Of a stretch of 39,219 nucleotides of DNA, positions 1 through 7,230 are shown piece after piece. Numbering within the stretch: position 1 is the first letter of the stretch; every line of letters starts with the position of its first letter. The stretch covers positions 1-39,219 of the forward strand of contig JBPCUN010000070.1 of NCBI GenBank assembly GCA_051011115.1. The letters run 5' to 3'. Origin of the DNA: Profundicola sp051011115 (GTDB lineage Bacteria > Bacteroidota > Bacteroidia > Flavobacteriales > Weeksellaceae). A model generated the notes under the pieces. That model did no database searches. It was given only the letters and a program-made list of their open reading frames with translations, and was not told the DNA's origin. A program made the position numbers and the translations under genes.

Positions 1-97
1 CACCAGCGGCACCTAAAGCCGGCCCAACGGGAGGCGAAGGATTAGCTTGTCCACCACGGACCTGCAATTTTACAATTTTCTGTACTTTTTTTGCCAT
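1..97 (-). CDS. rplK: 50S ribosomal protein L11, N-terminal fragment (runs off window)
   Basis: The reverse strand from ATG at 97-95 reads MAKKVQKIVKLQVRGGQANP, then a proline-rich stretch (SPPVGPALG). This is the typical start of ribosomal protein L11, whose N-terminal domain binds the GTPase-associated region of 23S rRNA. Only about 32 residues are inside the window. It lies 46 bases after nusG on the same strand, the usual secE-nusG-rplK order, so it is probably co-transcribed. L11 normally has about 140-145 residues. Confidence 0.95.
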   Translation of the reverse strand, partial: MAKKVQKIVKLQVRGGQANPSPPVGPALGAAG

Positions 98-143
98 TTT
101 ACAATGTTTCTAAATAAAATTAAGCGATATATTTGGAAGCAGC

Positions 144-686
144 CTAAATCTTTTCTACTTGCATATAATTCAATTCTAACGGAGATTTTCTACCAAAAAT
201 AGAAACCATAACTTCTAGTTTCCTTTTCTCTTCATTAATCTTCTCTATAGTTCCGTTAAAACCATTAAATGGACCATCTATAACTTTTATAGTTTCGCCC
301 ACAGTATAAGGAATATTAATCAATTCCTCTTCTTCTGATAATGCATCCATTTTACCTAGCATACGATTTACTTCGCTCTTACGCATAGGTACTGGATCAC
401 CACCTTTTGTAGCACTTAAAAAACTAATCACTCCATTGATACCCTTTATAACATGAGGAACTTCCCCTGCTAATTCAACTTCAATCATCACATACCCTGG
501 ATAGTGAACACGTTCTCTCTGTACTTTTTTACCATTTTTTATCTGGATTACTTTTTCCATAGGAACAACAATTTGTCCTAAATAATCCTCTAATCCTTGG
601 TATTTAATTTCCTCTTCTATATAATCTTTGATTTTATTTTCTTTACCATTTACGGTCTTCAATACATACCACTTCTTATCACTCAT
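144..686 (-). CDS. nusG: Transcription termination/antitermination protein NusG
   Basis: 180 residues, the normal size for a two-domain NusG. The N-terminal NGN domain begins KKWYVLKTVNGKE and contains the typical HYPGYVMIE stretch (about residues 62-70). It binds the RNA polymerase clamp. The C-terminal KOW domain is visible from about residue 125 as VGETIKVIDGPFNGFNGTIE. In other bacteria it contacts Rho or ribosomal protein S10 and so couples transcription to translation. It sits 21 bases after secE and just before rplK on the same strand. No unusual residues are seen. Confidence 0.97.
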   Translation of the reverse strand: MSDKKWYVLKTVNGKENKIKDYIEEEIKYQGLEDYLGQIVVPMEKVIQIKNGKKVQRERVHYPGYVMIEVELAGEVPHVIKGINGVISFLSATKGGDPVPMRKSEVNRMLGKMDALSEEEELINIPYTVGETIKVIDGPFNGFNGTIEKINEEKRKLEVMVSIFGRKSPLELNYMQVEKI

Positions 687-707
687 AATAAAAAACCTTT
701 TGAAATA

Positions 708-893
708 TTACTTAAGTAATGTATATATCATATTAACAAGCTCACTAAAAGTGGTGTCAACAGCATAAAGAAATAATGCTAATATTACAGTAGCTACACC
801 TACTACGACCGTTGAAGATTGAACAACAGACCATTTTGGCCAGGTTACATGTTCAGTAAATTCGTAATAAGCACCTTTAACAAAATCAATCAT
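708..893 (-). CDS. secE: Preprotein translocase subunit SecE
   Basis: Short single-span protein of the SecYEG channel. The conserved amphipathic segment EFTEHVTWPKWSVVQSS (W-P-x-W plus V-x-S) is followed by one hydrophobic helix (VVVGVATVILALFLYAV). I chose the ATG at 893, giving 61 residues starting MIDFVKGAYYEF, because this matches the family start. The in-frame ATG at 917 would begin inside the tRNA-Trp gene. The gene lies between tRNA-Trp and nusG, and the tRNA must be cut out of the same transcript. Confidence 0.93.
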   Translation of the reverse strand: MIDFVKGAYYEFTEHVTWPKWSVVQSSTVVVGVATVILALFLYAVDTTFSELVNMIYTLLK

Positions 894-914
894 AATTATA
901 TGGAATTCATATAG

Positions 915-987
915 CACGGGCGGAAGGGATCGAACCCTCGACCTTTGGTTTTGGAGACCACTGCTCTACCAGCTGAGCTACGCCCGT
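915..987 (-). tRNA. trnW: tRNA-Trp (anticodon CCA)
   Basis: The reverse strand gives a 73-base cloverleaf. The acceptor arms ACGGGCG and CGCCCGT pair fully, the D arm reads AGCTCAGCTGGTAGAGC, the anticodon loop is CTCCAAA (CCA), the T loop is GGTTCGATCCC, and the discriminator base is G as in bacterial tRNA-Trp. The 3' CCA is not encoded. It lies between tuf and secE, the position usual in Bacteroidota. Confidence 0.97.
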
Positions 988-1057
988 AAGTGATATAAGG
1001 TGCTTCCGATTGGAAACCGAAAACACCTTTATATCTTATTATTTAAAATACTACTAA

Positions 1058-2245
1058 TTAGTCTAAAATTTCTGTAACCTGTCCTGCACCAACTGTACGT
1101 CCACCCTCACGGATCGCGAAACGTAAACCTTCGTTTAATGCAATTGGTTGAATTAACTCAACTTCGATTGAAATGTTATCACCAGGCATTACCATCTCAA
1201 CACCTTCTTGTAAGTGGATTTCTCCAGTTACGTCAGTTGTACGTACGTAAAACTGTGGACGATAATTGTTTTTAAATGGAGTATGACGACCACCTTCTTC
1301 TTTAGTCAAGATATACACCTCTGCTTTGAACTTCTTGTGCGGAGTTACAGAGTCTTTCTTAGCGATAACCATACCACGGCTAATGTCAGACTTCTCTATA
1401 CCTCTAAGCAATAAACCTACGTTATCACCAGCTTCACCTCTATCTAATATCTTACGGAACATCTCAACCCCAGTAATGGTAGAAGTTAACTTCTCATCAC
1501 CCATACCTACGATATCTACAGGGTCACCTGTATTAATGATACCAGACTCGATACGTCCTGTTGCTACAGTACCACGTCCTGTAATAGAGAATACGTCCTC
1601 TACTGGCATTAAGAATGGTTTATCTTGATCACGTTTTGGTAATAAAATCCACTCATCAACAGCGTCCATTAATTCCATCACAGTGTTCACCCATTTTTCT
1701 TCACCGTTTAAAGCACCTAAAGCAGAACCTAAGATAACAGGAGTCTCATCACCATCATACTCATAAGATGACAATAAATCTCTAACCTCCATATCAACAA
1801 GCTCTAAAAGCTCTTCATCATCCACCATATCAACTTTGTTCAAGAATACAACGATTCTAGGAACATTCACCTGACGACATAATAAGATGTGCTCACGAGT
1901 TTGTGGCATAGGACCATCAGTCGCAGCTACAACCAAAATAGCACCATCCATTTGCGCAGCACCAGTAACCATGTTTTTAACATAATCGGCGTGACCTGGA
2001 CAATCTACGTGTGCGTAGTGACGTGATGCAGTTTGATACTCTACGTGTGAAGTATTAATAGTAATACCTCTTTCTTTTTCCTCTGGCGCGTTATCGATTT
2101 GATCGAAAGCTCTTGCCTCAGAAAAACCTTTGTCTGCTAATACTTTAGTAATTGCCGCAGTCAAGGTAGTTTTACCGTGGTCAACGTGACCAATCGTACC
2201 AATATTTAAATGCGGCTTGTCTCTGTTGAAAGTTTCCTTTGCCAT
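1058..2245 (-). CDS. tuf: Translation elongation factor Tu
   Basis: 395 residues, full length. It delivers aminoacyl-tRNA to the ribosome as a GTP complex. The G domain shows GHVDHGKTTL (residues 19-28), the switch I segment RGITINTSH, DCPGHADY (about 81-88) and NKVD (about 136-139). Domains 2 and 3 follow, with typical GRGTVATGRIE and a C-terminus ending TVGAGQVTEILD. It stands between the tRNA cluster and tRNA-Trp, and all share the strand. The roughly 105-base leader between tRNA-Thr and the start codon can form small hairpins (for example ACGCA/TGCGT at 2309-2321). Confidence 0.99.
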   Translation of the reverse strand: MAKETFNRDKPHLNIGTIGHVDHGKTTLTAAITKVLADKGFSEARAFDQIDNAPEEKERGITINTSHVEYQTASRHYAHVDCPGHADYVKNMVTGAAQMDGAILVVAATDGPMPQTREHILLCRQVNVPRIVVFLNKVDMVDDEELLELVDMEVRDLLSSYEYDGDETPVILGSALGALNGEEKWVNTVMELMDAVDEWILLPKRDQDKPFLMPVEDVFSITGRGTVATGRIESGIINTGDPVDIVGMGDEKLTSTITGVEMFRKILDRGEAGDNVGLLLRGIEKSDISRGMVIAKKDSVTPHKKFKAEVYILTKEEGGRHTPFKNNYRPQFYVRTTDVTGEIHLQEGVEMVMPGDNISIEVELIQPIALNEGLRFAIREGGRTVGAGQVTEILD

Positions 2246-2351
2246 TTTCTATTAAATTAAATTCTATTTGTGTTAAAAAATTTCTTACTTATATGAGTGA
2301 CATAAAACACGCAAAGTGCGTTACAAATTGCAAAGCACCACTCAAACTTCG

Positions 2352-2423
2352 AGCCAACGATGGGAATTGAACCCACGACCTCTTCCTTACCAAGGAAACG
2401 CTCTACCCCTGAGCTACGTCGGC
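2352..2423 (-). tRNA. trnT: tRNA-Thr (anticodon GGT)
   Basis: 72-base cloverleaf on the reverse strand. Acceptor GCCGACG pairs with CGTTGGC through one G-U pair, the anticodon loop is TTGGTAA (GGT), the T arm is GGGTTCAATTCCC, and the discriminator is T. It is the last tRNA before tuf. CCA is not encoded. Confidence 0.96.
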
Positions 2424-2432
2424 CTAAAATTG

Positions 2433-2505
2433 AGCGAGAGACGAGACTCGAACTCGCAACAATCAGCTTGGAAGGCTGAAGCTCTACCAATTGAGCTACT
2501 CTCGC
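2433..2505 (-). tRNA. trnG: tRNA-Gly (anticodon TCC)
   Basis: 73-base cloverleaf on the reverse strand. Acceptor GCGAGAG pairs with CTCTCGC, the anticodon stem-loop is TCAGC-CTTCCAA-GCTGA (TCC), the T loop is GTTCGAGTC, and the discriminator is T. It is separated from tRNA-Thr(GGT) by 9 bases. Confidence 0.96.
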
Positions 2506-2545
2506 AATACTAACCTTAGATTAAAAAATCAAAGGTTGATAACAG

Positions 2546-2627
<82 letters not shown>

Positions 2628-2649
2628 GATCCACTATTTAAAAATATGA

Positions 2650-2723
2650 GCCTCCAATCAGATTCGAACTGATGACCTGCTGATTACAAATCAGCTGCTC
2701 TGGCCAGCTGAGCTATGGAGGCA
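2650..2723 (-). tRNA. trnT: tRNA-Thr (anticodon TGT)
   Basis: 74-base cloverleaf on the reverse strand. Acceptor GCCTCCA pairs with TGGAGGC, the anticodon stem-loop is GCTGA-TTTGTAA-TCAGC (TGT), and the T arm is ATCAGTTCGAATCTGAT. It is the first gene after the promoter at 2771-2801. Together with Thr(GGT) it covers the threonine codons except those that need CGT. Confidence 0.96.
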
Positions 2724-2770
2724 AATAAATATTTATTTTAAAGAACTACCGCTTTTATTTAAACGGACTG

Positions 2771-2801
2771 CAAATGTAGTAATAAATATTTATTCTCCAA
2801 A
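2771..2801 (-). promoter_or_regulatory. Promoter of the tRNA-tuf-secE-nusG-rplK operon
   Basis: On the reverse strand, TTTG (2801-2798) is followed after exactly 19 bases by TACATTTG (2778-2771). This matches the Bacteroidota housekeeping promoter (TTTG, about 19 bases, TAnnTTTG). The expected start site near 2765 lies about 40 bases before the first tRNA. The promoter sits in the gap just downstream of hpf. Confidence 0.85.
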
Positions 2802-2822
2802 CAAAGTTCAAACTTTTTTTAA

Positions 2823-3122
2823 TTAAAATTGTTTACTTTTTTCTTTCTTCTTGATTACCCACCTTTTTACAGTATCATATGCAATATCAATCGCTTCTGG
2901 AAATTCTTGACCCTCTTTGGACACCACTATATCGTCTCCTGGTACCTCTAATCTTACCTCTACAATTTTATTATCACTGCTATTGCTATTATCTAACTTC
3001 AAGAAAACTCTTGCAGCTACAATTTGATCATAAAATGTATCTAATTTATTCAATTTTTCTTCTACATAATTTAATAGAGAATCATTTGCACTAAAGTTAA
3101 CTGATTGTGTAATTACCTTCAT
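2823..3122 (-). CDS. hpf: Ribosome hibernation-promoting factor (short HPF/RaiA family)
   Basis: 99 residues, the short form without the C-terminal dimerisation domain. It begins MKVITQSVNFSANDSL and has the beta-alpha-beta-beta-beta-alpha pattern of the S30EA/HPF family, with basic clusters at the end (VKRWVIKKKEKSK). Members bind the 30S decoding site and stall ribosomes in stationary phase. It lies 6 bases after the recombinase gene on the same strand and so is probably co-transcribed with it. The rpsU-xer-hpf-tRNA-tuf order is commonly seen in Bacteroidota. Confidence 0.93.
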   Translation of the reverse strand: MKVITQSVNFSANDSLLNYVEEKLNKLDTFYDQIVAARVFLKLDNSNSSDNKIVEVRLEVPGDDIVVSKEGQEFPEAIDIAYDTVKRWVIKKKEKSKQF

Positions 3123-3128
3123 ATCTAT

Positions 3129-4007
3129 CTATTTTAAATTTCTAGGATGATTATGTTTAAATATTTTCTTCAATTCTGAAATATCACTATGGGTATAAAT
3201 TTGCGTTGAGGCTAAACTACTATGCCCCAATAAATCTTTAATAGCATTAATTTCAGCTCCGTTATTCAACATATGTGTTGCAAATGAATGCCTTAACATA
3301 TGTGGACTTTTCTTTTTCTTTACACTAACTAGACTAAGGTAAGATTTAACAATATTATAAACAAGTTTAGGATATAAATTTTTACCTTTTGAAGTTATAA
3401 ATAACTTTTCTGGCAAACTATCAAATTTCTCTATCACAATTTCTTTATAATGGGAAATAGATAGCATTATTGACTGACTAATAGGCACCAAACGCTGTTT
3501 CCCTCCTTTTCCTAAAACCTTAAGCTCACTATTAGAAACATCAATATCCTCCCATTTCAAACCAAGTAATTCTGCCCTACGCATTCCTGTGGTGTATAAA
3601 AGCTCTACAATGAGCTGATCTCGCAGCGCTTCAAAATCATTATCAATTATATTATATAAATCTACTAATGCAAGCATTTCGTCTTGAGAGAAAGGAATAA
3701 AGATAGTAGGATTAGACTTCAAATTTCTAATACCAATCGTCGGAAGTTTATTTATCTCCTCTAATTCTAATAAGAACTTATAAAAAGATTTGATTGAACT
3801 CAACTTACGATTGATGGTACTCTCTGCTAGACCAAGCGAAACCAAAGAAGATAAATAGCTTCTGACATCTCTACTATTCACCTTGGTTAAATCCTCCTGC
3901 TCTAAAAATTCAGAAAACTGCTCTAAATCATTTTCATAAGCTAAAACTGTTAGTGAAGAATAGCGCTTTTCTACCTTTAAATATTCTAAAAATTTACCTA
4001 TCCACAT
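3129..4007 (-). CDS. xerC: Tyrosine recombinase, XerC/XerD-like
   Basis: 292 residues with both usual Xer domains. The N-terminal SAM-like DNA-binding domain covers about residues 1-85 and the catalytic domain about 105-292. All catalytic residues can be placed: R143 (TTGMR), K170 (GKGGKQR), H236 and R239 (PHMLRHSFATH), H262 (LGHSS) and nucleophile Y271 (STQIYTH). The likely role is chromosome dimer resolution at dif during division. The C-terminus and housekeeping context (between rpsU and hpf) argue against a phage or transposon integrase. The start codon is only a few bases past the rpsU terminator, so reading depends on readthrough or an unseen promoter. XerC versus XerD cannot be settled from this window. 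Confidence 0.9.
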   Translation of the reverse strand: MWIGKFLEYLKVEKRYSSLTVLAYENDLEQFSEFLEQEDLTKVNSRDVRSYLSSLVSLGLAESTINRKLSSIKSFYKFLLELEEINKLPTIGIRNLKSNPTIFIPFSQDEMLALVDLYNIIDNDFEALRDQLIVELLYTTGMRRAELLGLKWEDIDVSNSELKVLGKGGKQRLVPISQSIMLSISHYKEIVIEKFDSLPEKLFITSKGKNLYPKLVYNIVKSYLSLVSVKKKKSPHMLRHSFATHMLNNGAEINAIKDLLGHSSLASTQIYTHSDISELKKIFKHNHPRNLK

Positions 4008-4009
4008 AT

Positions 4010-4050
4010 AAAAACCGCTTAGACAAATTTAATCAATTTATCTAAGCGGT
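4010..4050 (-). terminator. Intrinsic terminator after rpsU, touching the xer start
   Basis: Stem 4014-4023 (ACCGCTTAGA) pairs perfectly with 4041-4050 (TCTAAGCGGT). An inner AAATT/AATTT stem extends it after one mismatch. Read on the reverse strand, the stem is followed by TTTT. It ends 3 to 7 bases before the ATG of the recombinase, so it may also limit that gene's expression. Confidence 0.85.
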
Positions 4051-4076
4051 GGGTATTTTTAAAGTGTAAATTAAGT

Positions 4077-4271
4077 TTAAATCTCTTCTTTACTTTGCAT
4101 TCTCTGCTTGTATTGAGCCTTAATTAATTCTTGACGCTTTTGTACCGATGGCTTTGTGAACTGTTGTCTCTTTCGCAATTCACGAACAACTTTAGTTCTA
4201 TCATACTTTCTCTTGTATCTTTTTAAAGCTCTCTCTATAGACTCTCCGTCTTTTACAGGTATAATTAACAT
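4077..4271 (-). CDS. rpsU: 30S ribosomal protein S21
   Basis: 64 residues, the normal length. It starts MLIIPVKDGESIERALKRYK and is strongly basic in the second half (KRKYDRTKVVRELRKRQQF). S21 is a late-assembling 30S protein near the anti-Shine-Dalgarno end of 16S rRNA. A TATATTTG promoter element lies about 27 bases upstream, and a strong terminator follows it. Confidence 0.95.
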   Translation of the reverse strand: MLIIPVKDGESIERALKRYKRKYDRTKVVRELRKRQQFTKPSVQKRQELIKAQYKQRMQSKEEI

Positions 4272-4297
4272 AATTTACATCTCTTTTATTCAGGCGG

Positions 4298-4305
4298 CAA
4301 ATATA
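4298..4305 (-). promoter_or_regulatory. -7 element of the rpsU promoter (TATATTTG)
   Basis: The reverse strand reads TATATTTG followed by CCGCC, matching TAnnTTTG, about 27 bases before the rpsU ATG. No clear TTTG is seen at the -33 position. Confidence 0.6.
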
Positions 4306-4413
4306 TAGAAATATTCTAGACTTAAGAAATAAATATTTATAATTTCTAATTTAATGTAATATAATCATACAAATATGTATCCATATATATGCAATAAATC
4401 CATTAATTTTAAA

Positions 4414-4421
4414 TATATTTG
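4414..4421 (+). promoter_or_regulatory. -7 element of the coiled-coil/zapA promoter (TATATTTG)
   Basis: TATATTTG followed by CGG, 31 bases before the ATG at 4453. It is divergent from the rpsU element about 110 bases away. No good -33 TTTG is visible. Confidence 0.6.
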
Positions 4422-4452
4422 CGGTTAAGTTAGAGTTAATTATAACTTGAGG

Positions 4453-4749
4453 ATGAAAACAAAGGAATTGCTAATTCAGCTTAACGATAGTGTTGGTAAA
4501 CTTCTGAAAGAGATTAAGTTGAGAGATGAAAAAATTGATAATCTTAACACAGAAATAACCAACTTAAAGCAGGAATTAAGTAAATCCCAAGCTAATCTGA
4601 AAGTGACAGAGAATAAAAATAACGAATTAAAAGTAATTAGTGGACTATCTGGAAACAGAGAGCATAGAAGGCTAATGAAATTAAAATTAAACAGCCTAAT
4701 TAAGGAGGTTGATATTTGCATAGCGGCATTAAAAGAGCAAAAGGTTTAA
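4453..4749 (+). CDS. Small coiled-coil protein upstream of zapA
   Basis: 98 residues from the ATG at 4453 (MKTKELLIQLNDSVGK). An upstream in-frame TTG at 4447 adds only two residues and is less likely. About residues 3-63 form an almost unbroken heptad pattern of leucine, isoleucine and charged residues, which indicates a long coiled coil. A short basic segment (NREHRRLMKLKLNSLIKEV) and a final helix follow. I do not recognise a named family. Its stop codon overlaps the zapA start (TAATG), so the two are translationally coupled. The shape and place suggest a division-ring partner comparable to ZapB, but that is inference only. Confidence 0.8.
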   Translation: MKTKELLIQLNDSVGKLLKEIKLRDEKIDNLNTEITNLKQELSKSQANLKVTENKNNELKVISGLSGNREHRRLMKLKLNSLIKEVDICIAALKEQKV

Positions 4750-5042
4750 TGATTATGGCTGATTCTATCAAAATAAAATTGAACATAGCGGGTAGACATT
4801 ACCCCATGTCTGTTTCTGCTGAAGAGGAAGAAACAGTAAGAGGAGCTGGTAAGATGATCAATGAAATGATTAAATCTTTTGAGCAGCAATATCAAACCAG
4901 AGATAAACAGGATGCACTAGCCATGTGTAGCTTACAAATAGCTGTAAAAACCTTACAGATAGAGAAAAGTACGGTTCAAGATTCAAGTGAATTCGATGGG
5001 CAATTGCAAGAATTAATTAATAAAATTCAAAACGCTGTATAA
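4749..5042 (+). CDS. zapA: Cell division protein ZapA
   Basis: 97 residues from the ATG at 4749 (MIMADSIKIKLNIAGRHYPM). A second ATG at 4755 is also possible. The N-terminal globular part (about residues 6-45, ending VRGAGKMINEMI) and the C-terminal helix with the DKQDALAMCSLQIAVK segment match ZapA, which bundles FtsZ filaments at mid-cell. It overlaps the preceding coiled-coil gene at TAATG. A TTG at 4716 in the same frame has AAGGAGG seven bases upstream, but that lies inside the upstream gene and would add residues not found in the family. 6S RNA follows, as it does beside zapA in Escherichia coli. Confidence 0.9.
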   Translation: MIMADSIKIKLNIAGRHYPMSVSAEEEETVRGAGKMINEMIKSFEQQYQTRDKQDALAMCSLQIAVKTLQIEKSTVQDSSEFDGQLQELINKIQNAV

Positions 5043-5088
5043 AATTTCGTATTTTTATTCATTATAAGAAGTTCATAAAAAATAATAT

Positions 5089-5277
5089 ATCCACATTAGT
5101 TCTAACTTTTTTGGTAAACTCAACAAGCATTAATATGCCGAGTAAATGCTGATTGGAAGACAAGCCACCACCATATTTATATGGTATTTAAGCAGTGGAT
5201 CTCTGAATATCAGAATCAGCTCAAATCCTGTCAAAAGGAGTTTACTCAAAACCACCTGAACTAATGTGGATTTTTTT
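5089..5277 (+). ncRNA. ssrS: 6S RNA (flavobacterial type)
   Basis: No reading frame fits here. Positions 5089-5101 (ATCCACATTAGTT) pair perfectly with 5259-5271 (AACTAATGTGGAT), and the 3' strand runs into a T-tract, giving a closing stem and terminator. A second stem pairs 5114-5121 (GTAAACTC) with 5238-5245 (GAGTTTAC). Between them lies a long imperfect rod with a hairpin arm, AGCATT/AATGCT. This long rod with a central bubble is typical of 6S RNA, which mimics an open promoter and binds the housekeeping RNA polymerase. Length (about 185) and position between zapA and rny fit. The assignment to the flavobacterial 6S family is from memory of that family, not a search. Confidence 0.85.
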
Positions 5278-5296
5278 AATATAAAAAAACGAGAGA

Positions 5297-6901
5297 ATGG
5301 AATTGATTTTTGGTCTTATAGGACTTATAGTAGGTGCTCTGATAGCATATGTACTTACTAAAAAAAGTGTGGATGCACAAAATGCTGCTATATTAGAAGA
5401 TGCTAAGAAACAGGCGGATAAGTTAGAAACTGAGGCGCAACAAAAGAGATTAGAAGCTGAATCTATCTTAAAAAATGCGGAAAAAGAGGGTGAAAACATC
5501 AAAAAAGAAAAGATGTTTCAAGCTAAAGAAAAGTTTCTAGAGTTGAAATCTAAGCATGAAGAGAGTGTTACCCAGAGAGAAAAGAAAATAGCCGAGAGAG
5601 AAAAGAGAAGTGGCGAAAAAGAACATAAAGTAAATGAAGGCTTAAATGACCTTAAGAAAAAAAGAAAAGCTTTAGATACCGAACTTCAGGATTATGAAGA
5701 TAAAAGACTTGCTTTATCTAGAAGGATAGAAGAAGTAAACCATAATCATAAAAAACAAGTTGAATTGCTTGAAAAAATATCTGGTTATTCTGCAGAGGAA
5801 GCTAGAAATGAATTAGTAGAATCGTTGAAAGAAGAAGCTAAAACCAAAGCACAAGCTCACATCCAAGAAATCATGGATGAGGCACATCTCAATGCACAGG
5901 ATGAAGCTAAAAAAATCGTAATTCAAACCATCCAGAGAATTGGGACTGAACAAGCAGTAGAAAATTCTGTTTCGGTATTTAATCTTGAAAATGATGATGT
6001 GAAAGGTCGTATCATTGGTAGAGAAGGAAGAAATATACGTGCATTGGAAGCTGCAACAGGAGTAGAAATCATTGTGGATGATACGCCTGAAGCTATTGTA
6101 TTATCTTGTTTTGATCCTGTAAGAAGAGAAATCGCTAGACTATCATTACATAAATTAGTAACAGATGGTAGAATTCATCCTGGTAGAATTGAAGAAGTAG
6201 TAGCTAAAACTACCAGTCAAATAGAGGATGAAATTGTGAAAATAGGTAAGAAAACGATTATAGATCTAGGTATTCATGGTTTAAATTCTGAATTGGTGAA
6301 AATCGTTGGTAGAATGAAGTATCGTTCGTCTTATGGTCAAAACTTATTGCAGCACTCCAGAGAAACAGCCCATATTGCAGGAACACTGGCGGCTGAATTA
6401 GGTCTAAATGCGAAATTGGCTAAACGTGCAGGACTGTTACACGATATTGGGAAAGTTCCAGAGCAAGAGTCTGAGCTCCCACATGCTTTATTAGGTATGC
6501 AATGGGCAGAAAAATATGGAGAACATCCAGAAGTTGTGAATGCTATTGGAGCACACCATGACGAAATTGAGATGACATCTCTCTTATCTCCTATCATTCA
6601 AGTAGCTGATGCTATAAGTGGTGCAAGACCTGGTGCAAGACGTCAAGTGATTGAGTCTTATATACAACGTTTGAAAGATCTAGAAAGCACTGCACTTGGT
6701 TTCGATGGTGTTCAAAAAGCGTATGCCATACAAGCGGGTAGAGAATTACGTGTGATGGTAGAAAGCGACAGAGTTGATGATATGAAAGCAGGTGAACTTT
6801 CATTTCTAATTTCTGATAAGATTCAGAATGAAATGACATACCCAGGACAAGTTAAAGTGACCGTAATTAGAGAAACTAGAGCTGTAAATATCGCTCGATA
6901 A
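5297..6901 (+). CDS. rny: Ribonuclease Y
   Basis: 534 residues, a little over the usual 520. There is one N-terminal membrane helix (LIFGLIGLIVGALIAYVL, residues 3-20) and a long charged coiled coil to about residue 180. A KH domain follows around 232-260 (GRIIGREGRNIRALE), then an HD domain at about 350-440 with LLHDIGK near residue 380 and AIGAHHDE after it. It is a membrane-anchored endonuclease that starts mRNA decay. The ATG at 5297 lies about 20 bases after the T-tract of 6S RNA, with no obvious promoter of its own. Confidence 0.97.
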   Translation: MELIFGLIGLIVGALIAYVLTKKSVDAQNAAILEDAKKQADKLETEAQQKRLEAESILKNAEKEGENIKKEKMFQAKEKFLELKSKHEESVTQREKKIAEREKRSGEKEHKVNEGLNDLKKKRKALDTELQDYEDKRLALSRRIEEVNHNHKKQVELLEKISGYSAEEARNELVESLKEEAKTKAQAHIQEIMDEAHLNAQDEAKKIVIQTIQRIGTEQAVENSVSVFNLENDDVKGRIIGREGRNIRALEAATGVEIIVDDTPEAIVLSCFDPVRREIARLSLHKLVTDGRIHPGRIEEVVAKTTSQIEDEIVKIGKKTIIDLGIHGLNSELVKIVGRMKYRSSYGQNLLQHSRETAHIAGTLAAELGLNAKLAKRAGLLHDIGKVPEQESELPHALLGMQWAEKYGEHPEVVNAIGAHHDEIEMTSLLSPIIQVADAISGARPGARRQVIESYIQRLKDLESTALGFDGVQKAYAIQAGRELRVMVESDRVDDMKAGELSFLISDKIQNEMTYPGQVKVTVIRETRAVNIAR

Positions 6902-6925
6902 AGTTTACTTTTCCTTAAATATTAT

Positions 6926-6959
6926 AATCCCTTTTGCTTTTTGTGAAAGGGATTTTTTT
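6926..6959 (+). terminator. Intrinsic terminator after rny
   Basis: AATCCCTTT (6926-6934) pairs with AAAGGGATT (6946-6954), followed by a run of T. It lies 25 bases after the rny stop codon. A second small hairpin, GGTTTA/TAAACC, is at 6964-6982. Confidence 0.85.
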
Positions 6960-7039
6960 GTGGGGTTTATTTGATTTAAACCTCACTCTTCATAACTCAT
7001 CTTTTATTCTTATGACTTGAAAATTAATACTTCCTAATA

Positions 7040-7195
7040 TTTTGCGATAGGGATAGCAATGGAAATCCCGTAAGGAAAGATGCGAAAATAAATAAAAGGT
7101 TGTGAAAGCGACCGAATGGAAGCTCTTCACAGCCCTATTATTTATAAGCAGATTACTGCGGAATTGAAATGGATAGCCTGTTAAATCGCCCAAAA
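7040..7195 (+). ncRNA. Candidate structured RNA: three hairpins with AATGGA loops
   Basis: This non-coding stretch between the rny terminator and menD folds by eye into three hairpins. H1 is GGGAT 7050-7054 with ATCCC 7065-7069. H2 is 7098-7106 with 7126-7134 (9 pairs, one G-U). H3 is 7149-7155 with 7174-7180 (7 positions, two non-canonical or weak). Each loop holds GC followed by AATGGA (7058-7063, 7115-7120, 7168-7173). The ends can pair as well: TTTTGCGA 7040-7047 with TCGCCCAAAA 7186-7195, leaving a two-base bulge. I recall similar GC..ATGGAA hairpin elements in flavobacterial intergenic regions. Function and the transcribed strand are unknown; the plus strand is shown because the motif reads naturally there. 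Confidence 0.55.
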
Positions 7196-7230
7196 TTTAA
7201 AAAAGAATTAGGTTTAAAAGGTTTTAGAAA

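Noticed and set aside
708..917. Longer SecE start at 917
   Set aside because: It would overlap the 3' end of tRNA-Trp. The start at 893 matches the family N-terminus.
2257..2513. Short reading frames across the tRNA cluster on both strands
   Set aside because: They read through tRNA genes and have no independent support.
3129..4007. Tyrosine recombinase as a sign of a mobile element or integron
   Set aside because: Its size, catalytic motifs and place between rpsU and hpf fit a housekeeping Xer protein. No att-like repeats, cargo or attC arrays were seen nearby, and the tRNA genes close by are intact.
4702..4757. AAGGAGG followed seven bases later by TTG (4716) in frame with zapA
   Set aside because: It lies within the upstream coding region (Lys-Glu-Val codons), would add 11 residues not typical of ZapA, and Flavobacteriia rarely rely on strong Shine-Dalgarno sites. 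The TAATG overlap start is simpler.
6990..7193. 67-codon reverse-strand reading frame over the three-hairpin element
   Set aside because: It is explained by the structured repeats. It has no recognisable protein features and no promoter element near its start.
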